A stretch of DNA of 20,957 nucleotides. Origin: an uncultured Gluconobacter sp. (GTDB taxonomy: Bacteria; Pseudomonadota; Alphaproteobacteria; Acetobacterales; Acetobacteraceae). Location of the stretch: positions 1-20,957 of the forward strand of contig CALFLO010000152.1 of assembly GCA_937880175.1 (NCBI GenBank). The letters run 5' to 3'. Positions 1 through 5,412 of this stretch are shown here, one piece after another (position 1 is the first letter of the stretch; the number at the start of each line of letters is the position of its first letter). A model generated the notes under the pieces. It was not told the origin of the DNA and ran no database searches. It saw only the letters and a list, made by a program, of their open reading frames with translations. The position numbers were made by a program, and so were the translations under genes.

Positions 1-48
1 CGTCCGACATGAGACAAATGCTGCCGTCAATCGTGCGATCGTCGGACG

Positions 49-89
49 CTTACTTCTTTTTCAACCTTCTGTTTTTTCTTCTTTTTTTC
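49..89. other. Pyrimidine-rich tract after the PAPS-reductase-like gene
   Basis: This 41-base stretch of almost pure C and T on the plus strand is a polypurine tract of A runs with G on the minus strand. It lies immediately downstream of the stop codon of the minus-strand gene ending at 88. An 8-bp perfect inverted repeat (CGTCCGAC at 1-8, GTCGGACG at 41-48) sits beside it at the window edge. No canonical intrinsic terminator can be assigned for the minus-strand gene, because an A-rich transcript is not a U-tract. On the plus strand the hairpin followed by T-rich sequence could weakly terminate something arriving from the left. Confidence 0.35.
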
Positions 90-1059
90 AGGTTGGCCCC
101 CCGCCCTGCCCGAACGCTCCGGCCGGGGTCTCCCAGGCTGGTGTGAAGACAGTCGGGATCGGACGCGCCGAGAGGCACGCGCGGGCCAGCTCGGGCGCTG
201 CCAGGGCGGCGGCATACGGCCTGCCCTGCTCGGCGATCTGCTCCAGCGACACTGTGCGCTTGATCGTGCAGCCAAACTGCTGCTCGTACTGCACGAGACG
301 TTCAAAGCGGGCAGGATCGAGCCAGCGGATCGTTGCAAACTGCCGCGCATCGCCAAAAATACAGGTGGCACAGGACAGTCTGGAGAAGCCGATGCGGTAT
401 GGCAGCGCCGGCATCACCTTCCAGCGTTTCAGGCTGTCCCAGACCTGCGCCTCGCTCCACTGGTGAACGGGCCGCCAGTGATCGACGTGACGGCGACGTC
501 GCGTGCCGTGCCGCGTATCCGTGCGGTGCGGCTCAAAAGCGGCATAACGGGCACGGTTTGGGCTTTCCTCGGCGCGCTCACCGGTCACGAACAGGGTGCG
601 GCAGTTCAGGAAGCGGTCCTGGCCGCGTAGGGCGCGGTCGGCGACGTCGATCTTGGTGACACCGGAGCACCAGCGTGTCGTCAGGCTGGCGGAGACCTGG
701 GGAAACCGCAGGCGCGTCCCGTTCGGCCCCTGCCCGCCTGTGCGGATCAGACCCTCAGGGCTTTCGAAAAGGACAGGGGCTGTCGGTGCGTCCTTGCGGA
801 GCATCTCCCGCTCGAAGCCGCCCTCGCGCCAGGAGCGATAGAGCGGCAGGCCGAAGTCCCGCGCCAGGGCGCTCACATAGGGGCTTGTGGAGGGCCAGTC
901 CATGAAGGACGGCCCCTGCCCGTCCACCTCGTGGTGCCACAGTTCCAGGCGGTCCGTCGGGGCACCGCCTTCAAGGAGGGCGAAAAGGCAGGCGAGGCCG
1001 TCTTTGCCGCCCGACACGGCCACGATGATGCTGTCATACGACGTCAGATCCGGCGTCAT
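88..1059 (-). CDS. PAPS reductase / PP-loop family protein (DndC-like superfamily)
   Basis: This 323-residue protein belongs to the adenine-nucleotide alpha-hydrolase (PP-loop) superfamily that includes phosphoadenosine phosphosulfate reductase and DndC. The PP-loop is SGGKDG at residues 16-21, where the more common form ends in S. Later come an RWCSG motif and a SCATCIF motif, cysteines in the places where this superfamily often binds a metal or Fe-S cluster. Such proteins activate a substrate by adenylation or reduce sulfate esters; the substrate here is not predictable. I chose the ATG at 1059 because it overlaps the stop of the upstream gene as ATGA. A GTG at 1104 in the same frame would add 15 residues. 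Stand-alone genes of this type are common on phages and plasmids of Alphaproteobacteria, so assimilatory sulfate metabolism is less likely than a mobile-element role. The family call is firm; the function is open. Confidence 0.8.
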   Translation of the reverse strand: MTPDLTSYDSIIVAVSGGKDGLACLFALLEGGAPTDRLELWHHEVDGQGPSFMDWPSTSPYVSALARDFGLPLYRSWREGGFEREMLRKDAPTAPVLFESPEGLIRTGGQGPNGTRLRFPQVSASLTTRWCSGVTKIDVADRALRGQDRFLNCRTLFVTGERAEESPNRARYAAFEPHRTDTRHGTRRRRHVDHWRPVHQWSEAQVWDSLKRWKVMPALPYRIGFSRLSCATCIFGDARQFATIRWLDPARFERLVQYEQQFGCTIKRTVSLEQIAEQGRPYAAALAAPELARACLSARPIPTVFTPAWETPAGAFGQGGGPT

Positions 1060-1433
1060 GACACGAACCTGCTGACCGGGGCACCTGTCCGGACAGAGCG
1101 GCACATCAGGGCACTGGCGATCGGAGCGTCCCGCAGGAGAAGCGGCTTGACGTGCCGGTTGTCCCAGCTCAGGCCGTCGCAGCGTGAGAGGAGTCCAAGC
1201 TGGGTTGCCGCCTCATCCCGGCACGCACACACCCGCTCATTGCCCCCCGCACTGCGACGGCAGGGCTCATGCGCCGGCGCGTTGCAGCCCGTACACGGGA
1301 TCGTCAGGGCCGGATCACCGCCAGCCCAGTGCTCATTGCATTTGCGGCAGGACACAGGCTCCTGCGTATCGGTCCACCGCATGGGCGGCCGACCGCGTGG
1401 TGTTGGGACATAAGGAAGGTAATGACGGCGCAT
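1056..1433 (-). CDS. Cysteine-rich small protein, probable zinc ribbon, coupled to the PP-loop gene
   Basis: This 125-residue protein is not assigned to a named family. Residues 29-61 hold a cluster of paired cysteines (CRKC, then CTGC, then APAHEPC), followed by a CAC near residue 69. This spacing suggests a zinc-binding ribbon or double zinc knuckle. The rest is basic and arginine-rich with no membrane segment. Its TGA overlaps the ATG of the PP-loop gene (ATGA at 1056-1059), which is the main evidence that both are real and translated together. The ATG at 1433 has only a weak upstream purine stretch, so the start is less certain. A role as nucleic-acid-binding or substrate-handling partner of the PP-loop protein is inference. 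Confidence 0.6.
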   Translation of the reverse strand: MRRHYLPYVPTPRGRPPMRWTDTQEPVSCRKCNEHWAGGDPALTIPCTGCNAPAHEPCRRSAGGNERVCACRDEAATQLGLLSRCDGLSWDNRHVKPLLLRDAPIASALMCRSVRTGAPVSRFVS

Positions 1434-1640
1434 GATGCTCGATCCATTTCTGGTTTTTGAACATCGTCGCGTCCGGCTGGGGGCTGTTCAGACTGCAACA
1501 GTGCCGCGCAGCGGCAGGATCAACGCGGCCCGCAGCCACGCGCAGACGGCGTAGCCGGCGAGCATGGCGAGGACACGCGTTGACCCACCTGTTGCGGGCT
1601 GGGCGGCTTCCAGTCAGCCCTTTCCTACCCTGCTCTCCTT
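1434..1640. other. GC-rich divergent intergenic segment, no gene seen
   Basis: This is the GC-rich first half of the gap between the minus-strand cysteine-rich gene and the repeat array upstream of parA. A short minus-strand frame near 1490-1565 reads a hydrophobic peptide (ATG MLAGYAVCAWLRAALILP...) of about 25 residues. It has no ribosome-binding site and an in-frame stop just upstream, so I do not call it a gene. It may be a gene remnant. Confidence 0.4.
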
Positions 1641-1840
1641 TTATCCGGTTTATTTCTTTATCAGGTTTAAATTATTACCGGGTTTTTGTTCATATCCGGT
1701 TTTGTGCCTTAATCCCGCTTCAGAAGCCGCCAGTAGAAGGATAAGTTGGAACACTCTTATTGGGCTCCTATAAAATATTATCCGGTTATAGTGATTACCG
1801 GATATATTTTTTAATCCGGTTTTAACATTTATCCGGTTTA
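1641..1840 (+). repeat. Iteron-like repeat array upstream of parA (candidate centromere/operator)
   Basis: At least seven copies of a motif close to TTATCCGGTTTA are present. Clear copies start near 1641 (TTATCCGGTTTA), 1675 (TTACCGGGTTTT), 1692 (ATATCCGGTTTT), 1778 (TTATCCGGTTAT), 1811 (TTAATCCGGTTTT) and 1829 (TTATCCGGTTTA). Weaker copies are at 1658 and 1709. One copy near 1794 (ATTACCGGAT) is inverted. The surrounding DNA is much richer in AT than its neighbours. Type Ib partition loci usually carry such arrays beside the promoter, where the small DNA-binding partner binds to form the partition complex and repress the operon. The same motif recurs just after the cassette. A replication-origin iteron role cannot be excluded, but no initiator gene is visible. 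Confidence 0.8.
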
Positions 1841-1901
1841 CTAAACTACACAGCGGCACTACCAACGTAGGTCAGCACGGCTTCTTTGAGCGGAGAACAC
1901 A

Positions 1902-2564
1902 ATGCCTGTCATCGCTATCGCGTCCCCCAAAGGAGGCGCTGGAAAATCGACTACAGCTGTCATCTTGGGGACCCAGCTTGCACACTATGGCGCAGAGGTG
2001 ACTCTATTAGACTGCGACCCGAACGAAGCGTTGACTTTATGGGCTGACCGCGCGCCAAGACCGCCGAGAATCAGCCTGATAACGAAGGTCTCTGAAAGCG
2101 ACATTATAAAGACGATCAAAAGGCACGACGCTGACGGGAAAATCGTCATTGTCGATTTGGAAGGCGTCGCGTCGAGATTGGTGTCGCGCGCAATTTCTCA
2201 AGCTGATTTGGTGTTGACCCCCATGCGAGGAACCACATTAGACGCGACAATAGGAGCGAGAGCCCTTGCTCTAGTAGCAGAGGAAGAAGAGTCTTTAGGG
2301 CGTAAGATTCCTCACTCAGTTGTTTTCACAATGACGCGGGCAATTCGCTCCAAACAGCATTCAGGTATTGAAGCTTCACTTAGGGAGTCAGGCGTGGACG
2401 TGATAACGCCCCCTCTAATGGAGCGTGCTGCGTTTTCCGCTCTTTTCGAGTTCGGTGGAGATCTGCACTCAATCCCACCACAAGGTAACATGGTGGCAGC
2501 GATCGAAAACGCCGATGGCTTTGCACAAGCTGTGTACCGACGCCTTACAGGAGCGGCAGAATGA
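1902..2564 (+). CDS. parA: ParA-family partition ATPase
   Basis: This 220-residue protein is a short, type Ib-like ParA with no N-terminal helix-turn-helix domain. The deviant Walker A motif KGGAGKST covers residues 10-17. LLDCDPNEALTLW follows at about 35-47. The Walker B region reads IVIVDLEG, where other ParA groups have DTPG or DTAG; the DLEG form is, from memory, usual in the pTAR-like subgroup. ParA forms ATP-dependent gradients on the nucleoid that move plasmid copies bound by the partner protein. The ATG at 1902 has GGAG at 1892-1895. Its TGA overlaps the start of the ribbon-helix-helix gene. The repeat array directly upstream probably serves as autoregulatory operator and centromere. 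Chromosomal ParA homologues exist, but the small size and repeats favour a plasmid. Confidence 0.92.
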   Translation: MPVIAIASPKGGAGKSTTAVILGTQLAHYGAEVTLLDCDPNEALTLWADRAPRPPRISLITKVSESDIIKTIKRHDADGKIVIVDLEGVASRLVSRAISQADLVLTPMRGTTLDATIGARALALVAEEEESLGRKIPHSVVFTMTRAIRSKQHSGIEASLRESGVDVITPPLMERAAFSALFEFGGDLHSIPPQGNMVAAIENADGFAQAVYRRLTGAAE

Positions 2565-2857
2565 CCGAGAAGAAGCCTTTTGCGATTGATGTAGGAAAGC
2601 TCCGGTCGCGAGAAAAAGTCGCATCGGCCTCCGCCGTCGAACGAGTTGATCGCGTCGCTGCGGATCATGGCTTCATAGCCAGAGAACCTGCAAAACGTAG
2701 AGGACGCCTACCCAGCCCTCGAACAGGACAACTGCACGCTAAGGTATTTCCCGATGTTTCCGACGAAATCGCTAAGGAGGCGACTAGGCGAGGCGTTACC
2801 CAAGGCGTCGTCATAGAAGAAGCTTGGAAGCTGTATAAAGAGAATAATCCGGTTTGA
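2561..2857 (+). CDS. Ribbon-helix-helix DNA-binding partner of ParA
   Basis: This 98-residue protein is encoded with an ATGA overlap to parA, so the two are co-translated. The N-terminal 55 residues are charged and probably flexible; ParB-like partners of small ParA proteins use such a tail to stimulate the ATPase. Residues of about 57-93 read as one beta strand (GQLHAKVFPDV) followed by two helices (SDEIAKEATRRG, TQGVVIEEAWKLYKE), the ribbon-helix-helix pattern. A dimer would bind the ATCCGGTTT-type repeats on both sides of the cassette. The last copy of the repeat overlaps its own stop codon. The family name is inferred from pattern and position; sequence similarity to a named ParB-like protein was not tested. 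Confidence 0.8.
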   Translation: MTEKKPFAIDVGKLRSREKVASASAVERVDRVAADHGFIAREPAKRRGRLPSPRTGQLHAKVFPDVSDEIAKEATRRGVTQGVVIEEAWKLYKENNPV

Positions 2858-2907
2858 TTGTTTACCCGGTTTTATAAGTAACCGGGTAATATATTTTACC
2901 GGATAAC
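2844..2907. repeat. Second partition-type repeat cluster with perfect inverted repeat
   Basis: Four further copies of the motif found upstream of parA lie here: ATAATCCGGTTT at 2844-2855, TTACCCGGTT at 2862-2871, and two inverted copies at 2880-2889 (AACCGGGTAA) and 2896-2905 (TTACCGGATA). The second and third form a perfect 10-bp inverted repeat with an 8-bp spacer. There is no T-run after it, so an intrinsic terminator is not obvious. The cluster lies between the partition cassette and the imuA promoter, so protein bound here could insulate or influence either. Confidence 0.7.
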
Positions 2908-2918
2908 CCTAAAAACGC

Positions 2919-2952
2919 TTGCAATGGAATTAGACTTGTTCTCTTTATGTTC
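2919..2952 (+). promoter_or_regulatory. SOS-regulated promoter of the imuA-imuB-dnaE2 operon (LexA box)
   Basis: The sequence GTTCTCTTTATGTTC at 2938-2952 is an exact match to the alphaproteobacterial LexA operator GTTC-N7-GTTC. A candidate -35 (TTGCAA, 2919-2924) lies upstream, and the -10 would fall at about 2942-2948 inside the LexA box. LexA binding would therefore block RNA polymerase, and DNA damage would release it. The imuA ribosome-binding site AAGGAG follows at 2958-2963. Confidence 0.85.
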
Positions 2953-2970
2953 TCGTTAAGGAGAACATAG

Positions 2971-3762
2971 ATGACAACGGACGCCCTGGCGCGACTGCGC
3001 GAGCAGGTCCGACGCCTGGAGCGTCGAGACCTGTCTCACTCCCGTAGTGACACACTCGCCACCGGACATTCTGCCGTCGATGCCCATCTCGGCGGCGGTC
3101 TCAAGACCGGCAGCCTGCATGACTTTCTGATTTCTGATCCTCTGGAGATCGGGGCCAGTCTCGCCATGCTGCTGCCCATCCTGCAAAAGGGCAGGGGGCC
3201 GGTCTTCTGGATCAGCGATACGCCTGCCGCACTGAATGCTTGGGGACTGCATCAGTGCGGTCTGTCTCCAGATACTCTGGTCTGCATTGAAACGGATCCC
3301 GCCAGCCTGCTCGCTGTCGCCGAAGACGTGTTGCGCGGACCAGAGCGCGCATTGGCCGTCATCACTGGCAGCCAAGTTCCAACCCTTAAGGAAATCCGTC
3401 GCCTCAATCTGGCAGTGGAAGCGAGTGGCAACACAGGCTTCTTCCTGCGCTTTGCACTGCTCGCGCGCGCTCCCGGGAAAGATCCCTGCGCGTGCGCCAC
3501 GCGCTGGCGGATCCTCTCTCATCCCTCATCACCACGATTTTTTCCGGGACTGGCCATGCCGCTTCCCGGTTCCCGACGCCTTTCTGCCGCGCTGCTGCGG
3601 GTGAGGGGAGGCCGCCCTGCTCACTGGATCCTCGACTGCACCGATCATGCGCCGCTTTCTCGCTCTCTGGATGCCCTTCTGGCGCACCGAGCGCCTTCAG
3701 CTCTCCCGCTCGGAAGACTTCCCGCCCGACAGGCCCCTGATCGTGCACGCGCCAGCGCATAA
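2971..3762 (+). CDS. imuA: ImuA, RecA-like mutasome accessory protein
   Basis: This 263-residue protein is recognised as ImuA by its RecA-like N-terminal half and its place before imuB and dnaE2. The segment LGGGLKTGSLHDFL (about 40-53) matches the RecA/ImuA family loop. The following Walker A position has no GKT/S signature, as is usual for ImuA, so ATP hydrolysis is doubtful. ImuA works with ImuB and DnaE2 in error-prone bypass of DNA lesions and damage-induced mutagenesis. The ATG at 2971 has a good AAGGAG seven bases upstream. It is the first gene of an operon under an obvious LexA box. Its last 116 bp overlap the start of imuB. The C-terminus is arginine- and alanine-rich, partly because it shares DNA with imuB. 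Confidence 0.88.
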   Translation: MTTDALARLREQVRRLERRDLSHSRSDTLATGHSAVDAHLGGGLKTGSLHDFLISDPLEIGASLAMLLPILQKGRGPVFWISDTPAALNAWGLHQCGLSPDTLVCIETDPASLLAVAEDVLRGPERALAVITGSQVPTLKEIRRLNLAVEASGNTGFFLRFALLARAPGKDPCACATRWRILSHPSSPRFFPGLAMPLPGSRRLSAALLRVRGGRPAHWILDCTDHAPLSRSLDALLAHRAPSALPLGRLPARQAPDRARASA

Positions 3763-5176
3763 CCGTCAGATCGTCACTGGTGTCAGTCCGGCTGCGCTCG
3801 CAGCCGGACTGACACCCGGAATGCCGCTAGCGCAGGCCCGCTCCCTGGTGCCGGATCTTCTGACCGCAGAAGAGGACGCCGACGCACAGAGGGCCGCGCT
3901 GACAGATCTGTGCTCCTGGCTGATCTGGCTGTCGCCGCTGCCTGCGCTCGACGCTCCGGACGGTCTCTACAGCGACACCACCGGATGCGCCCATCTTTAC
4001 GGCGGCGAGGCGGCCATGCTGGATCTCGTCAGGGACCGCCTGAAGGCGAGGGGGCATTCCTGCTCCGTAGCACTGAGCGATACCGCCGCTGCCTCACGCG
4101 CTCTGGCCCGTTCGGGGATCGACCAGATCTGTCTCGTGCCTCCCGGTCAGCAGAAACAGGCGCTGCACCCGTTGCCCTGTTCAGCACTTCCCTTACCCGA
4201 GAAGACACTCTCCAGCCTCACCCGACTTGGACTGAACACGATTGGCGCCCTTGCAGACCTCCCTCGCGCGCCTCTGGCCAAGCGTTTTGGCGCAGAGCTT
4301 CTGAGCTGTCTTGATGACGCTCTGGGACGGCAGGCCAGCCCGCTCAGCGTGTTTCAACCTGTGGACCGGATTTCCCTGACCCGGTCTCTGGTCGAGCCGA
4401 TCAGCACACCGGAGGCCATTGCCACGGTGATTGCTGCCCTTGTGCCGGTTGTCTGCGAAAAGCTGACGGCGCGAGGGGAGGGGGCGCGGCAGCTCGACTT
4501 TCTCTGTGTGCGCGTGGACGGATCCATCCAGGCCGTCCGCGTGGGGACGTCCGATCCGACGGCTGACGTGCCGCGTCTGACGCGCCTGCTGAAGGACCAG
4601 ATCCCGCAGATCGCGCCCGAGTTCGGAATTGAAACCGTCATCCTGACTGTCAGCGCGAACGAACCGCTGGAAGCGGGACCTGAGCGGTCAGTCCTGCCGG
4701 ACGTCGGGGCATCCTCGGAGCACGCTCTCCCGGCCACTCTGATCGACCGGCTGCTGAACCGTCCGGGGATTGTTTCTGTCCACCAGCTCGCGCCTCGGTT
4801 TTCCGCCTGGCCAGAGGACGGACAGTCTCGCGTTTCTCCAGGCAACATGGCAAACCCCCCTTTCGCGAGCCAGATGCTCTGGGCGCGGCCGAACATTCTG
4901 TTCGATCTGCCCGTCCGGGTGCAGGTGACTGCCCTGCTTCCGGACGGTGCGCCCCGCCAGTTCGTCCTGAAGCGACAGACGCATCGCATTGCGGCAGCCG
5001 ATGGCCCCGAACGACTGCTGGGCGAATGGTGGCAGACGTCCGAAAGTTACGGCGCGATCCGCGACTATTGGCGGGTCGAGACCACGACCGGCCTGCGCCT
5101 GTGGCTGTTTCGCAAAGGCGACGGAACCCATGCCTGGTCCGGTTCAGGTGACTGGTTTCTTCAGGGGGTCTTCTGA
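3647..5176 (+). CDS. imuB: ImuB, Y-family-polymerase-like mutasome hub
   Basis: This 509-residue protein starts with MRRFLALWMPFW, the usual ImuB opening. The catalytic aspartate of true Y-family polymerases is absent there, so the protein is expected to be polymerase-inactive. DTTGCAHLYGGE (about 110-121) is the conserved ImuB core motif. A helix-hairpin-helix-like region (LTRLGLNTIGALADLPRAPLAKRFG) lies near 200, and an ImuB-type C-terminal domain ends in WFLQGVF. ImuB bridges the beta clamp, ImuA and DnaE2. The start lies inside imuA and has no clear Shine-Dalgarno, so translation is probably coupled to imuA. Codons 45-57 coincide with a perfect 18-bp-arm inverted repeat. The stop overlaps the next start as TGATG. 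Confidence 0.9.
   Translation: MRRFLALWMPFWRTERLQLSRSEDFPPDRPLIVHAPAHNRQIVTGVSPAALAAGLTPGMPLAQARSLVPDLLTAEEDADAQRAALTDLCSWLIWLSPLPALDAPDGLYSDTTGCAHLYGGEAAMLDLVRDRLKARGHSCSVALSDTAAASRALARSGIDQICLVPPGQQKQALHPLPCSALPLPEKTLSSLTRLGLNTIGALADLPRAPLAKRFGAELLSCLDDALGRQASPLSVFQPVDRISLTRSLVEPISTPEAIATVIAALVPVVCEKLTARGEGARQLDFLCVRVDGSIQAVRVGTSDPTADVPRLTRLLKDQIPQIAPEFGIETVILTVSANEPLEAGPERSVLPDVGASSEHALPATLIDRLLNRPGIVSVHQLAPRFSAWPEDGQSRVSPGNMANPPFASQMLWARPNILFDLPVRVQVTALLPDGAPRQFVLKRQTHRIAAADGPERLLGEWWQTSESYGAIRDYWRVETTTGLRLWLFRKGDGTHAWSGSGDWFLQGVF
3779..3816. repeat. Perfect 18-bp-arm inverted repeat inside imuB
   Basis: Left arm GGTGTCAGTCCGGCTGCG (3779-3796) and its exact reverse complement (3799-3816) are separated by only two bases. 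The hairpin starts 17 bases after the imuA stop codon and encodes residues 45-57 of ImuB (GVSPAALAAGLTP). No T-tract follows, so it is not a standard intrinsic terminator. In mRNA it would be a very stable GC-rich stem. Confidence 0.85.
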
Positions 5177-5409
5177 TGGACCCCCGCGATGACCTGATCC
5201 CGGCCAGCACTTCGGACGTGGCCGAAGTCCTGATGCACGCGTTGTGCTATGACGGACGCAGGCGAACGCATGACGCCGCCGAGCTGATGGCCCGTCTGGT
5301 GGCCGAACGGCTTGTCGCCTATCTCGAACGCTCGGGCTTCGTGGTCATGCGCGCGCCCACCAGCAACGCGCCTGATAGCAGCCGGCACCCCCATCCCCAC
5401 CGCCGCTAG
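5176..5409 (+). CDS. Small unknown protein between imuB and dnaE2
   Basis: This 77-residue protein has no named family that I can assign. Its ATG overlaps the imuB stop as TGATG (5174-5178), and its TAG lies three bases before the dnaE2 ATG, so it sits fully inside the mutasome operon and is probably translated by coupling. The central part (SDVAEVLMHALCYDGRRRTHDAAELMARLVAERLVAYLERSGFVVM) predicts three amphipathic helices and a short strand, with no membrane segment and no cysteine cluster. The tail is rich in proline, histidine and arginine. Proteins of similar look occur, from memory, in other Alphaproteobacteria and in prophage-like DNA. A role in the mutasome is inferred from position alone. 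Confidence 0.65.
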   Translation: MDPRDDLIPASTSDVAEVLMHALCYDGRRRTHDAAELMARLVAERLVAYLERSGFVVMRAPTSNAPDSSRHPHPHRR

Positions 5410-5412
5410 GCC

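Noticed and set aside
27..371. Minus-strand frame ending in a lysine-rich tail
   Set aside because: It overlaps the PP-loop gene in another frame, is arginine/serine-rich and lacks family likeness; the lysine run only reflects the polypurine tract.
1641..1840. CRISPR array
   Set aside because: Repeats are only about 12 bp, degenerate, irregularly spaced and partly inverted, with no cas genes; they fit partition or origin repeats.
2100..2200. ParA Walker B variant DLEG as an inactivating change
   Set aside because: From memory this form is usual in the pTAR-like subgroup, so it is not evidence of loss of function.
2862..2889. Intrinsic terminator of the partition operon
   Set aside because: The stem is not followed by a T-run, and its arms match the partition repeat motif, so a protein-binding site is more likely.
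3779..3816. Intrinsic terminator after imuA
   Set aside because: The stem is strong, but no T-tract follows and it lies inside imuB, whose frame continues with conserved motifs.
4354..5210. Long minus-strand frames opposite imuB
   Set aside because: They are GC-rich frame shadows of imuB with arginine- and serine-heavy composition and no ribosome-binding site.
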